A stretch of 64,000 bases of DNA from Microtetraspora fusca (GCF_001570365.1 NZ_BBYK01000047.1:144900-208899); one strand, 5' to 3'; shown: positions 8,377 to 17,673, counted from the first letter of the stretch. Numbers and translations are program-made. Notes: generated by a model from the letters alone, not told the origin.

Positions 8377-10485
8377 ATGGACCCCAGAAAGCCGGGCATG
8401 ACCGCCGTCGTCGGCGGCGGAGCCGCCGGGATAGCCGCGGTCAAGGCGCTGATCGAGGCGGGCGTGCCCGTACTGGGCATCGAGCGCGCCGACGGGCTCG
8501 GCGGCCTGTGGCGGCTGGACGACACCACCGCCTCCTACGAGGGGCTCTGCCTCAACACGAGCAAGCCGCGCACGCAGTTCTCCGACTTCCCCATGCCGGA
8601 GGAGTGGCCCGACTACCCGACCCGCGCCCAGATGCTCGAATACCTGCTCGCGTACGCCGACCGTTTCGGGGTGGGCGAGCGCTTCCGGTTCGGGACGACG
8701 CTCGAGTCGGCGCGGCGCACCCCTGACGGGTCGTGGGAACTGGTCCTGGACGGCCCGGACGGGCGGAGCCGTGAAGTGGTCGAGCATCTCGTGGTCGCCA
8801 ACGGCCACAACCACGTGCCGCGCCACCCCGACCCGCCGTACCCCGGGGCGTTCACCGGCACCCGGTCCCACGCGCACGGCTACGTCACTCCGGCGGCGTT
8901 CGCGGGAAAGCGCGTACTGGTGGTCGGCACGGGCAACTCCGCGATGGACATCGCCTCGGAGCTGACCGACCATGCCTCGGCGGTGCTGCTGTCGGCCCGG
9001 CGAGGCGTCTGGGTGGTGCCGAAACGGCTGCTCGGCCGTCCTTCCGACCAGCTCAACGGCGCTCTGGCCGCCCTGCTCCCCTGGCCGGTACGGCAGGTGA
9101 TCTCGCAGACCATGCTCCGGATCCTCGCCAGGAGGCCCGCCGGACCACGCCTCCCCGCGCCCCGGCAGGGCCTGCTCCAGGACCACCCCACCCTGAGCGA
9201 CTCCGTACCCGCGCTGGTGGCCGCCGGTAAGGTGCTCGCCCGGCACGGCATCTCCCGTTTCGACGGGTCGCGGGTCCATTTCACCGACGGCGGGGTGGAC
9301 GAGGTCGACCACGTCATCTGGTGCACCGGATACCGCGCGGTGCTGCCCTTCCTCGACGCCGACACGGCGGGCGATCCGGCGAGCCTGCTGCTCTACCGCC
9401 ATGTCATCCCCATCGGCGACACGTCCATCAGCTATGTCGGGTTGATGCAGTCCACCGGATCGGCCCTGCCGGTCGTCGAGGCGCAGGGCCGGCTGGTGGC
9501 CGCCCTCCGCGCCGGAACGTACCGGCCGCCCGCTCCCGAGACGGCCGCGAAGATCGCCTCCGCCGAACTCGCCGCCGCCCGGGCCCGCTGGGGCGAGCGG
9601 CGCCCGCACATGCGGATCGACATCGACCAGTACCTCCGGATCATGAAGAAGGAGCTGCGCGCCTCATCCGGCCACGGCCTGGCCGGACGCCGGATCCTCG
9701 TCACCGGGGCGGCCGGCACCTTCGGCAGGGCCATGAGCGAGCGCTTCGTCAGGGAGGGCGCGCACGTGGTCGGGCTGGACGTCGTACGCCCCGAGGACTC
9801 CGGCATACCGATCGTCGCCTGCGACATCACGTCCCAGACGTCCGTGGACGCCGCGATCGAGGAGGCCGTGGCACTCCTCGGCGGCGTCGACGTGCTGGTC
9901 AACAACGCCGGTCGCGGCGGACCGGCCCCGGCCGAGCTCGCCCCCGACGAGGAGGTGGACGCGCAGCTCCGGCTGAACCTCGTCGGCGCCTGGCGCGTCA
10001 CGGCCGCGGTCATGCCCCATCTGGTACGCGCGAGGGGGCGGGTGGTGTTCGTCGCCTCCCGGATGGCGGTCCTGCCGCTGCCGCTCGCCGCCGCGTACGG
10101 CGTCTCGAAACGCGCGCTGGCCGCCTACGCCGACGCGCTCCGCCTCGAAGTCGGGACGCACGTCGGCGTGACGACGGTCTATCCGAGCATGGTGCGCAGC
10201 CCGATCCACGACAGCACCCGGCAGGCCGGCCTGTCCCTCGACGCGGTGTCCCGGCCGGAGCCCGTGGAGGGCGTGGTCGACGCGATCGTCCGCGCGCTGA
10301 CGGCGCGCCGCGCCCCGCGGGACGTGGCGACCACCGCCCGCGGACGCGTCGAGATGGCGGTGGCCAGGCACGCCCCACGCCTGGCCGACCGGCTCGTACG
10401 CCGGACCGTGGCGGCGCGGATCGTCGCCGGTGACTTCGCCGGGGCTCCCCTCGCCGCCGGCATGGTGCGCAGGCATCAGGAGTGA
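8377..10485 (+). CDS. Flavin-containing monooxygenase fused to a short-chain dehydrogenase
   Basis: 702 residues in two enzymes. Residues 1-425 are a class B flavoprotein: FAD site GGGAAG (about 13-18), a central LVVANGHNHVPRHPDPPY segment, NADPH site GTGNSAMD (near 190), and a VIWCTGY motif. Residues 430-702 are a classical SDR: GAAGTFG cofactor site, NNAG, a catalytic Ser in FVASRM, and YGVSK. The fusion suggests successive redox steps on one substrate, for example oxygenation and alcohol/ketone interconversion. Start ATG 8377 has GGAAGG seven bases upstream. Monooxygenase type (N-oxidation versus Baeyer-Villiger) and substrate are not readable. Confidence 0.9.
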   Translation: MDPRKPGMTAVVGGGAAGIAAVKALIEAGVPVLGIERADGLGGLWRLDDTTASYEGLCLNTSKPRTQFSDFPMPEEWPDYPTRAQMLEYLLAYADRFGVGERFRFGTTLESARRTPDGSWELVLDGPDGRSREVVEHLVVANGHNHVPRHPDPPYPGAFTGTRSHAHGYVTPAAFAGKRVLVVGTGNSAMDIASELTDHASAVLLSARRGVWVVPKRLLGRPSDQLNGALAALLPWPVRQVISQTMLRILARRPAGPRLPAPRQGLLQDHPTLSDSVPALVAAGKVLARHGISRFDGSRVHFTDGGVDEVDHVIWCTGYRAVLPFLDADTAGDPASLLLYRHVIPIGDTSISYVGLMQSTGSALPVVEAQGRLVAALRAGTYRPPAPETAAKIASAELAAARARWGERRPHMRIDIDQYLRIMKKELRASSGHGLAGRRILVTGAAGTFGRAMSERFVREGAHVVGLDVVRPEDSGIPIVACDITSQTSVDAAIEEAVALLGGVDVLVNNAGRGGPAPAELAPDEEVDAQLRLNLVGAWRVTAAVMPHLVRARGRVVFVASRMAVLPLPLAAAYGVSKRALAAYADALRLEVGTHVGVTTVYPSMVRSPIHDSTRQAGLSLDAVSRPEPVEGVVDAIVRALTARRAPRDVATTARGRVEMAVARHAPRLADRLVRRTVAARIVAGDFAGAPLAAGMVRRHQE

Positions 10486-10546
10486 ACGGCCCAGGCGGTG
10501 GTGGGCGAATCGCCGCTCTGGCGGAACGAGGCCATGGTGCGGTCGT

Positions 10547-10715
10547 GAGGAAGGCTCGGGAGCTAGAAGACCGGCAGGCCCACTGGGGCCTACCTGGATT
10601 CGAACCAGGTAAGAAGGAAGCCCTCGAATGGCCTCACGACCGGAACGCGAGGAAAGCGGGAGAACTAGAGCTTCTTAATGAGAATGCGAGAAGGAAGCTC
10701 ACCCATGGCCTCACG
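10547..10715. repeat. Imperfect direct repeat with a tRNA T-arm-like hairpin
   Basis: Two related units lie between convergent genes. The blocks AGAAGGAAGC and ATGGCCTCACG recur exactly 77 bp apart (10612/10689 and 10628/10705). The blocks GAGGAArGC and CTAGA recur 102 bp apart (10547/10649 and 10563/10665), so the first copy has about 25 extra bases. That extra part contains CCTGG-ATTCGAA-CCAGG at 10592-10608, which on the minus strand looks like a tRNA T-arm. No matching acceptor 5' half is present, so it is not a whole tRNA. It could be a decayed attachment site or a structured RNA. Confidence 0.45.
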
Positions 10716-10729
10716 GTGCCCTCACCGTA

Positions 10730-12850
10730 TCAGGCGGGGATCAGTTCGTGCAGCGTCGCGGGCGTGTACGCCCGCGACCCCGCCGGCAGGCCCTCCGGAG
10801 CCTCCAGCCCGATGTACGTGGCGTGCCCGGCCGACGACGCCTTTTTCCGCAGCAGGTCGGCCAGGTAGCGGACCCGCAGGTAGTCGCGCTCCACGATCGA
10901 GCGCACCAGCAGGGAGGCGGTGACCCGGTTGCCCTCGACCTGGTTGAAGCCGGGATGCCCCTTCAGGTAGAGGTGCAGCCATTTCACCCGCCAGTCGCCG
11001 TCGTCACCGCGGAGGAAAACGAGCGGCAGCGCGACCCGGCCGGAGCCCCGCAGGTCGGACTTCATGCGTACGGTGCGCGGCTCGAATGGCCGGCCTTTCT
11101 GTTCGGCGTCCCTGGTCATGTAGCCGAAGAACGCCTCGGCGGCCTCGTGGAACTGCTCACCCGCGTAGATGTTGACCTGGGGAATGATGATCGGCTGTGT
11201 CGCGTCGGCGAGACGGATGTCGATGAACTCCGAAGCGCCGTGCGGCGCGGGCGCCTCGGTGAGGTCGCCGGAGTACACGGCGAAGCCGTTGGCGTAGTTC
11301 GTCCACGAGATGTGCGTCGGATTGTCGTACGAGGCGTCGAGCATGAGCGCGGACAGGTCGTAGTCGGTGCGCCGCTCGGCCTGGCGCCAGTGGACGAAGA
11401 ACCTGAGCAGCTCGCCGTCCACCCGCGAGAGCGAACCGCGGGGCAGCATGCCGAGCCCGGGTGAGACGGCCTTGCCGGACAGCGGCAGGGCGACGTCGAG
11501 CACGTCGGGATCGACGATCAGCTCGCCGGGGTCGGGGAGGCGCCGGGCGATCTCCTCGTCCAGGACGGCGAGTGCCCGCGACACGAGGTCCACCTCCAGC
11601 GGCGGGCGGGAGTCGGCCGCCGCCCACGCCCTGCCGTACCGGTTGGTGAAGACGCGGCCGGCGGCGGGGGCGAGCCGGTTCTGCAGGTGCTCGCGCAGGG
11701 ACAGCAGCACGCGGCCGGAGGCGCCGGCCGCGGCTCGCTCCGCGGCGTCGAGTACGGCCGACGCGGACACGTCGCCGGTACGCAGCAGGTGGTCGAGGCG
11801 GCGCAGCAGCGCGCCGGGCGCCTTCTCCAGCAGTTCGACGGCGTCGGCGGTGCGGCCCGCCGACAGGGCGGCCTCGACGCGGCTGTCGAAGCCGGCGGCC
11901 CCGCGTACGCCCCTGGCCACCTCGAAGACGCCGGCGGCACGCGGGAACTGCGGGTACTCGTGGGGATGCAGCCGCTCGCCGAGCCGCTTCCACTGCTCCC
12001 TGTGCCGCGGCACGTCGCCGAGCTTGGCCGGGGTGGCGACGGTGTCCAGGGCCCGCAGGAGGGCACGGCGCTCGGCGCGGCGGAACGAGCGGAACCTGGT
12101 GGGCGTGGCCAGCGTGACGTCGCCCCCGGAGCAACCGCAGGCGAGCCGCAGCACGTCGGTCACCGTGTCGACAAGCAGCGGCTCGCCGGCGGCCAGCCGT
12201 ACCTCGTTGATGACGGCACGGTTCTCGCGAACGGGGATGCGCTCCGGCTGGCCGGCGCAGAACGACGCCAGGGTACGCAGGGCCGCCAGGTCCTCGGCGG
12301 CGAGCGGCGTCTCCGCGCCCGCCAGCGAGAAGTAGAGGTCGCGCGCCTCGGACTCCAGGCTCCCGCCCGGCTCCAGCACGGTCACCCGGTCCCCGGCGAG
12401 CGGGATCAGCTCGGCGTGCGCGGCCAGCAGGTCGGCGTACGCGTGCGGGTAGCGGCCGTAGCCCGGCAGCGTCAGCAGGTCGAGCGTGGACGGCTGGACG
12501 CGCGCGGCGGCGACCGGGTCGAGCAGCGCCTCGCGCAGCAGACCGGCCCAGAACTCCAGGGTGTCGGGCACATTCGCGGGAAAGTCGATGAAGTAGGCGT
12601 TGTGCTGGACGTGGTCGCCGACCAGGCGGCGCACGCCGGCCAGGACCCGTACGCCGAGATCGACCACGGTCCCGCCGGGCAGCCGCGACAGGCGTTCGAG
12701 CAGGGCCGCCGAGCAGGTGAAGCCGACGCTCAGCAGCGCGGCGTCGAGCTGGCGGGCGGCCACCTCGCCCCAGCCCGGTGTGGAGTCGACGGGGGCGTCG
12801 ATGGGAACTCGCAGCCGCCCGGTGATGACGAGGTTCTCCAGAGTGTCCAC
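10730..12850 (-). CDS. Large protein resembling the MXAN_6230/SCO0854 family, without RING cysteines
   Basis: 706 residues from a GTG at 12850. The central segment (about 190-330: ERIPVRENRAVINEV, RFRSFRRAERRALLRALDT, HREQWKRLGERLHPHEYPQF) matches what I recall of the MXAN_6230/SCO0854 family of large cytoplasmic proteins, some members of which sit near ter-type stress genes. The usual N-terminal RING-like cysteine cluster is not visible. The C-terminal 200 residues form a beta-rich part (SWTNYANGFAVYSGDLTEAP, VALPLVFLRGDDGDWRVKW). There are no membrane segments. It stands alone here with no ter gene nearby. Family call tentative; function unknown. Confidence 0.5.
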   Translation of the reverse strand: MDTLENLVITGRLRVPIDAPVDSTPGWGEVAARQLDAALLSVGFTCSAALLERLSRLPGGTVVDLGVRVLAGVRRLVGDHVQHNAYFIDFPANVPDTLEFWAGLLREALLDPVAAARVQPSTLDLLTLPGYGRYPHAYADLLAAHAELIPLAGDRVTVLEPGGSLESEARDLYFSLAGAETPLAAEDLAALRTLASFCAGQPERIPVRENRAVINEVRLAAGEPLLVDTVTDVLRLACGCSGGDVTLATPTRFRSFRRAERRALLRALDTVATPAKLGDVPRHREQWKRLGERLHPHEYPQFPRAAGVFEVARGVRGAAGFDSRVEAALSAGRTADAVELLEKAPGALLRRLDHLLRTGDVSASAVLDAAERAAAGASGRVLLSLREHLQNRLAPAAGRVFTNRYGRAWAAADSRPPLEVDLVSRALAVLDEEIARRLPDPGELIVDPDVLDVALPLSGKAVSPGLGMLPRGSLSRVDGELLRFFVHWRQAERRTDYDLSALMLDASYDNPTHISWTNYANGFAVYSGDLTEAPAPHGASEFIDIRLADATQPIIIPQVNIYAGEQFHEAAEAFFGYMTRDAEQKGRPFEPRTVRMKSDLRGSGRVALPLVFLRGDDGDWRVKWLHLYLKGHPGFNQVEGNRVTASLLVRSIVERDYLRVRYLADLLRKKASSAGHATYIGLEAPEGLPAGSRAYTPATLHELIPA

Positions 12851-12970
12851 GAACGCACCCTAATGGCCGAGACATCCCTGCCCACGGTGATTTTCCGGAA
12901 TGCGCGATCATCACCCGAGCCCGGCCACCGACCGCGCCAACCGTGTGCCACGGCATGGTTGACTACTGCG

Positions 12971-13546
12971 GTGGCTCACGACCGAGAGATCCTCTTTTTT
13001 CCGTCGGCCGAGTCGTTCGAGACGTGGCTCGCCGCCCATCACGACTCGTCGCCCGGGATCTGGCTCAAGCTCGCCAAGAAGGTGGCGGGCGTCGATTCGC
13101 TGGACTACGCGCAGGCGCTCGACGTGGCGCTGTGCTACGGCTGGATCGACGGACAGAAGGCCAAGTTCGACGATGGGCACTGGCTGCAGCGCTTCACTCC
13201 CCGCAGACCGAAGAGCAGATGGTCGAAGGTCAACCGTGACAAGTCCAACGCGCTGATCGAGCAGGGCCGGATGAAGCCGCCGGGTCTGCTCGAGATCGAA
13301 CGCGCCAAGGAAGACGGCCGCTGGGACGCCGCGTATGACGGATCGCGGAGCGCCACGGTGCCGGACGACCTGGCCCGCGCGTTGGCGGAGAATCCCACCG
13401 CGGAGGCGTTCTTCGCGACGCTGGACAGCCGCAACCGCTTCGCGGTGCTGTATCGCGTTCAGGACGCCAAGAAGCCCGAGACGCGGGCGCGCCGCATCGA
13501 GCAGTACGTCGCGATGCTGGCCGAGCACAAGAAGATCTATCCCTGA
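12971..13546 (+). CDS. YdeI/OmpD-associated family protein
   Basis: 191 residues, cytoplasmic. Family features are SFETWLAAHHDSSPGIWLKL at the N-terminus, DYAQALDVALCYGWIDGQKA (near residue 50), the WLQRFTPRRPKSRWSKVN basic stretch, and a C-terminal helical segment with RRIEQYVAMLAE. The family is widespread but lacks a settled biochemical role. The GTG at 12971 is chosen because it starts just before the conserved region; a TTG 12 bases upstream is an alternative. Confidence 0.85.
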   Translation: MAHDREILFFPSAESFETWLAAHHDSSPGIWLKLAKKVAGVDSLDYAQALDVALCYGWIDGQKAKFDDGHWLQRFTPRRPKSRWSKVNRDKSNALIEQGRMKPPGLLEIERAKEDGRWDAAYDGSRSATVPDDLARALAENPTAEAFFATLDSRNRFAVLYRVQDAKKPETRARRIEQYVAMLAEHKKIYP

Positions 13547-13573
13547 CGTCCGCGACGCCGACGTGGTCTGTCA

Positions 13574-13918
13574 GAGCGCGATCACTCGGCGCCCCCGGAG
13601 CGGGCGGCCGCCCAGGCCGCCCGCGCTGACATCGTCGTACTGGCCGTGCCCTACCCGGCGGTGCAGGGCGTCGACGACGAGGTGAAGGCGGCGCTGCGCG
13701 GGAAGGTCGTGTTCGCGGCCACCATGGCGACCCCCGTACTGGACGGCCGCCGGCTGCTGCTGCCCGTGGCGGGAGACGACTCCGAGGCGAGGAAGGTGGT
13801 CGTCGAACTGGGAACCCAGTTGGGGTTCGACGCGGTCGACGTGGGACCGATGACCAGCGCCCGGTACCTGGAGCCGGTGTGCGGGGTTGCGGTGGTCGGT
13901 GCCATTCAGCGCGTCTAG
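13574..13918 (+). pseudogene. 3' remnant of an NADPH-dependent F420 reductase-like gene
   Basis: The frame reads RAAAQAARADIVVLAVPYPA, then VKAALRGKVVFAATMATPVL and VVELGTQLGFDAVDVGPM, ending SARYLEPV. These match the second half of the Rossmann-fold F420H2:NADP oxidoreductase family. The N-terminal GxGxxG cofactor loop and a start codon are missing, because YdeI ends directly before it. The only internal start (GTG 13646) would give a domain without its nucleotide site. The organism is therefore likely to have or have had F420 metabolism. Confidence 0.75.
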
Positions 13919-14048
13919 TGCCCCTTAAGTCGTGGAACTTCCTCGGCCGGACTCTGTTATCCGGATATCGTGATATTCAGCCGACGTGATGGCGAACGCT
14001 ATTTCGGTCCGGATATGAATACGCGCCGAAGGAACGGGAGTACCAGCT

Positions 14049-14819
14049 TTGCGGCAAAACCGGTTGGAGGCCAGGGAAACGGCCACTTATTCAGTCGGGA
14101 CCACTCTCGACGTGATCCGGCGTTCGGTCGGAACGCTCCCCCGGAAGTGGCTGGCCGCGATCACCCTGCTGGCGGGCCTGTCCGCCGCGTTGGCGGTGGC
14201 CGTGGCGGCGCCGTCCCCCGACTGGACGTTCGCCGCGCTCGCCGGTCCGGTGCAGAGCGCGATGTCGGTGGCGGTGCCGTTCTTCGGCGTCCTGATGGTC
14301 GGCGATCTGCGCCGGGCGCCGCGCCCCGTCCGCGCCGTCCCGACCCTGCTGGGCGCGCTGTCGGTGGCCGCCGTCGTCGGCGTCTTCGGGGCGCTGATCT
14401 GCGCGGCCATGCTCGCGGTCAGCGCGACCGACACCGCCCACGCCCCGTGGAGTCACATCGGGGCCATCGCGGCGGGCGGCGTGCTGGTGCAGATGACGGC
14501 CCAACTGGTCGGCACCGGACTGGGCCTCCTGCTACGGCCGCCCGTCGTCGCGTTCCTCGCCACCGTCGTTCTGCCGATGGGCCTTTGGGCCGTGCTCGGC
14601 GCCGTCGAGGTTCTCCGGCCCGCGCGGGGCTGGCTCACGCCGTACCCGTCGGTTCAGAACCTGCTTTCCGGCCCCATGGCTCCTCTCATGTGGGCGCAGT
14701 GGTTCGCCGTCCTCCTGATATGGGGTGCCGGCCTGAATTCCCTCGGCGTCGCGCTGCTGAAACGCCGGAATTCGGATGACAATTCACCACAAATACCCGC
14801 AAACAATTCCGCGCACTGA
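14049..14819 (+). CDS. Integral membrane protein, ABC-2-permease-like
   Basis: 256 residues from a TTG at 14049 with GGGAG eight bases upstream. About six hydrophobic segments are visible, starting with WLAAITLLAGLSAALAVAVA (near 35-55) and SVAVPFFGVLMVG, and ending with a WFAVLLIWGAGLNSLGVALL helix. The layout resembles the permease half of ABC-2 exporters, but no ATPase gene is adjacent. The upstream 130 bp is relatively AT-rich and probably holds the promoter. Substrate unknown. Confidence 0.7.
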   Translation: MRQNRLEARETATYSVGTTLDVIRRSVGTLPRKWLAAITLLAGLSAALAVAVAAPSPDWTFAALAGPVQSAMSVAVPFFGVLMVGDLRRAPRPVRAVPTLLGALSVAAVVGVFGALICAAMLAVSATDTAHAPWSHIGAIAAGGVLVQMTAQLVGTGLGLLLRPPVVAFLATVVLPMGLWAVLGAVEVLRPARGWLTPYPSVQNLLSGPMAPLMWAQWFAVLLIWGAGLNSLGVALLKRRNSDDNSPQIPANNSAH

Positions 14820-14860
14820 GCCTTTCCGCGTAACGGATCATTGCCGAGTGTGATCTACGG

Positions 14861-15001
14861 TCAGGTGTGCCTGCCGTGCTCGAGGCGGAGGATGACGAGC
14901 GCGGTGCCATCCAGGTTGAGGTGTCCCGATTCGGCGGCTTTGGCCTCCGCCAGTGCTGCGGCCAGGTCGGGCGCCTGAGCTGCGAGGACCTCGATGAGGA
15001 C
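14861..15001 (-). pseudogene. Fragment of an IS5-type DDE transposase
   Basis: On the minus strand 46 codons are open and read VLIEVLAAQAPDLAAALAEA, then SGHLNLDGTALVILRLEHG. This resembles the stretch just before and including the first catalytic Asp (HLNLDGT) of IS5-family transposases of actinomycetes. No intact transposase or terminal inverted repeats were seen around it. It indicates an old insertion-sequence remnant upstream of the MarR gene. Confidence 0.6.
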
Positions 15002-15215
15002 TGGTTTCGCACCTCAGGCCGCACCTATGGCTTTCCCAGGGCCTCGGCATAGTGGCTTGATGTCCAGCCCGGTGACACGGGTGTCCGCCCGGCCGCGGTG
15101 CATCCCTCCCCTCACCACACCCGTGAGAGGCAGGATGGCCTGCCTCACGCGCCATTCCGGGAATCGTGCCGGGCGTGGAATAGTTCAGGGGGTGGAGCAA
15201 GCGGGGTGGGGAGTC

Positions 15216-15668
15216 GTGGCGGATATACGAATCGAGTGGCCGGACCCAGAGGGCCAGGAGATCGTGGAGCGTCTGTTCGCCGTGTCGATGGCCCTACGCG
15301 CGCACTTCGAGGAGACCGCGACCGACGTGGGGCTCACCGTCCCACAGGCTCACACGCTGATCCATCTCCAGGAGCCTCAGCGCATGGGGGAGGTGGCCGC
15401 GCATCTGCGCTGCGAGCCGTCCCATGTGACCGCGATCGCCGACTCCCTCGAACGGTGTGGCTTCCTGCGGCGGGAACCAGACCCGGAGGATCGTAGGGCC
15501 AAGCGGCTTCTCCTCACGCATCGCGGACAGCAGCTCAGGGATCGCCTCTTGGCCCGCCTGTTCGAAAGGGCGCCGATCATCTCGGTGCTCGATGCCAGCC
15601 AGCGGACCGAGTTGCTGTCGCTCCTGCGTACGGCTCAGTCAGTGGCCGGCGCCGACATCCGGCGCTGA
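15216..15668 (+). CDS. MarR family regulator
   Basis: 150 residues. The winged helix-turn-helix spans about residues 35-100: LTVPQAHTLIHLQEPQRMGE, the recognition helix EPSHVTAIADSLERCGFL, and the wing DPEDRRAKRLLLT. The GTG at 15216 follows GGGGAG by a few bases; a GTG at 15192 would add eight residues but has a poor site. No obvious operon partner exists, so the target and ligand are unknown. Confidence 0.88.
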   Translation: MADIRIEWPDPEGQEIVERLFAVSMALRAHFEETATDVGLTVPQAHTLIHLQEPQRMGEVAAHLRCEPSHVTAIADSLERCGFLRREPDPEDRRAKRLLLTHRGQQLRDRLLARLFERAPIISVLDASQRTELLSLLRTAQSVAGADIRR

Positions 15669-16108
15669 ACCTCCGCGGGCGGCCGAGAGGGTTCGCCCTC
15701 TCCCCGTCCCGCTTCTGCCCGGCTCGATGCCGTCGGCGAAACCAAGGCGGCCGACGCCGCATCGGCGGGTGTCGTCGGCGACCGAGACCCACCCGGAACA
15801 GGCGCTCGCCATGGCTGCCGTAAACCGCCCGGCTCACCGTTCGGCTCGACGGCGGGCCTCGGCGTGCGTCCGCGTCACTCGCCCACGCTGTTCGCCGCCA
15901 GCACGGCGAACGCGATGGAGATTCCCCTGGCAGCGCCACCGGCGGCAGAACACTGCTTGATAGCGGTCGGCCTCACCGGCCCGCGCGCCGTGCTCGTATC
16001 GCTGCTGATCGTCCCCGGTGGGGCCACCCTTGTTGGCGCGCCCGAAATAACTTCTGATAGAAAACAGTTCAGCCACTGAAGTAAATGCCCGTGAGGAGAC
16101 CCGCGACC
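15669..16108. other. Gap without a recognisable gene
   Basis: About 440 bp between marR and the DoxX gene. Open frames exist on both strands but none resembles a known protein. The last 60 bp are AT-richer, contain TTCAG-CCA-CTGAA (a short inverted repeat near 16069) and probably carry the DoxX promoter. Confidence 0.5.
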
Positions 16109-16462
16109 ATGTTCATCGCCACCGCCGTCCTGTCCGTCCTGCTGGCCCTCGCCTTTACCGGAGCCGGCTTCCCGAAGGTCTCCGGCAAGGACGAAATGGC
16201 GGCTCAGCTCGCCAGACTCGGCGTGCCTACCGGGCTCATGCGCGTCATCGGCGGGCTGGAGATCGTCGGAGCCGTCGGCCTGGTCGTCGGGCTGTGGGTC
16301 GGAGTGCTCGGCGTCGCGGCCGCGCTCGGCCTGGCGCTCCTCATGGCCGGCGCCGTCGCGACTCACATCAAAGCTCGCGACACGGCCAAGGGCACCTTGC
16401 CGTCGCTGGTTCTGCTGGTGCTCAGCGCGGTCACGGCCAGCCTTGCCCTGGTCGCCCTTTAA
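16109..16462 (+). CDS. DoxX family membrane protein
   Basis: 117 residues with four membrane helices: FIATAVLSVLLALAFTGAGF at the N-terminus, then two central helices around VIGGLEIVGAVGLVVGLWVG and ALGLALLMAGAVATHI, and a last one at LVLLVLSAVTASLALVAL. The PKVSG and GGLEI motifs are typical of the DoxX/DoxX-like group, whose members are linked to quinone or redox stress. ATG 16109 has GAGGAG 11 bases upstream. The LUD remnant follows 56 bp later. Confidence 0.88.
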   Translation: MFIATAVLSVLLALAFTGAGFPKVSGKDEMAAQLARLGVPTGLMRVIGGLEIVGAVGLVVGLWVGVLGVAAALGLALLMAGAVATHIKARDTAKGTLPSLVLLVLSAVTASLALVAL

Positions 16463-16518
16463 AGCGCGAAGTCGCCGGGCCTGTCGCGCAAGCCACAAGA
16501 TCAATGAGAGGTTCCCTG

Positions 16519-16794
16519 ATGACCCCCACTCACACGACCGATACTGGTCTCCCGATCGACATCCGATTCGCACGATCCGCAACCGAAGAGCAGCTCCACC
16601 GAACCGCAGCAGCCCTACGGGAGAAGGGCTACGCCGTCGAGATCGTCGACACCGCGGCCGAGGCTCGCGCCGTCGTCACGCGGCTGCTGCCCACCGACAA
16701 GAGCATCTTCACCGTCTCCAGCGAAACGCTTCGAGTGTCCGGGCTGGACGATGACATCAACGCATCGGAACGCTTCGACGCCGTACGCATGTAA
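16519..16794 (+). pseudogene. Truncated LUD-domain (lactate utilisation LutC-like) gene
   Basis: 91 residues matching only the N-terminal third of a LUD-domain protein: an AAALREKGYAVEIVDTAAEA segment, IFTVSSETLRVSGLDDDINA (about 65-85), then ERFDAVRM and a stop. In full-length relatives the DINxSxRxDAVRP motif continues for another 100 or more residues. The start has GAGAGG eight bases upstream, so a short product could still be made. The 219 bp after it hold no recognisable continuation. Confidence 0.65.
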
Positions 16795-17013
16795 TCAGGA
16801 AAGATGACTTTTCGCGTGCAATGCGATTTCCTGGAGATGAATCAGGTATGGTCTACCACCCGGTACAGACTCGAAGATCGGTCGGCTCCTGGGCGGGCGC
16901 GCGCCGGGGCAGGACCTGTCCACCAAACCGGGCCAACTTCACTTGAGCCGTAGGAGCTGGTCTGCTGGGCTTGCCTGCGTCGTGGCGGGTGGCACGGACG
17001 GCCGCGCCGGGCG

Positions 17014-17673
17014 TCAACCGCGTAGGTAGGTCACGACCGCGAGGACCCGGCGGTGGTCGTCCTCGGCCGGGGGCAGGTCGAGCTTGGTCAGGATGTTGCC
17101 GATGTGCTTGCCCACGGCGGCCTCGGATATCACCAGACCCCTGGCGATGGCCGCGTTGGACCGGCCCTCGGCCATCAGCGCGAGGACCTCCCGCTCGCGT
17201 GGCGAGAGCCGTTCGAGCGGGTCGCGCCGGCGGCGCAGCAACTGCCTCACCACCTCGGGGTCCACCACCGTTCCGCCCGCGGCGACGCTGAGCAGCGCGT
17301 CCACGAACTCCTCCACGTCGCCGACCCGGTCCTTGAGCAGGTAGCCCACCCCGGTGCCGTCCCCGGAGTCCAGCAACTCACTCGCGTAGGTCTGCTCGAC
17401 GTACTGGCTCAGCACGAGAACCGGCAGCCGCGGGTCCGCCGAACGGAGCGCCACCGCGGCCCGCAGGCCCTCGTCGGTGAAGCCCGGCGGCATCCGCACG
17501 TCGGTGACCACGATGTCGGGGGCGTGCGCGCGCACCGCCTCGACGAGCCCGTCGGCGTCGCCCACGGTGGCCGCCACATGGTGCCCGAAGCGGTTGAGCA
17601 ACCCGGCCAGCCCCTCGCGGAGCAGCACGCCGTCCTCGGCGAGGACTATCGAGAGGGGGCGATCGAGGCGCAC
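17014..17673 (-). CDS. NarL/LuxR-type response regulator
   Basis: 219 residues. Receiver domain 8-130 with the acidic pair LAEDG, the phosphoacceptor Asp in IVVTDVRMPP (near 57) and the conserved Lys in YLLKDRV. C-terminal LuxR helix-turn-helix 150-215 (LSPREREVLALMAEGRSNAA). The GTG at 17673 lies inside the end of the kinase gene (28-bp overlap), so the two are co-translated. It is the partner of the histidine kinase immediately upstream. Confidence 0.95.
   Translation of the reverse strand: MRLDRPLSIVLAEDGVLLREGLAGLLNRFGHHVAATVGDADGLVEAVRAHAPDIVVTDVRMPPGFTDEGLRAAVALRSADPRLPVLVLSQYVEQTYASELLDSGDGTGVGYLLKDRVGDVEEFVDALLSVAAGGTVVDPEVVRQLLRRRRDPLERLSPREREVLALMAEGRSNAAIARGLVISEAAVGKHIGNILTKLDLPPAEDDHRRVLAVVTYLRG

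Noticed and set aside
10580-10660. A complete tRNA gene on the minus strand
   Set aside because: Only a T-arm is visible; no pairing acceptor half, anticodon arm or D-arm could be found.
16501-16794. Complete LutC gene
   Set aside because: Stops right after the DINxSxRxDAV motif, far short of the family length; better described as truncated.
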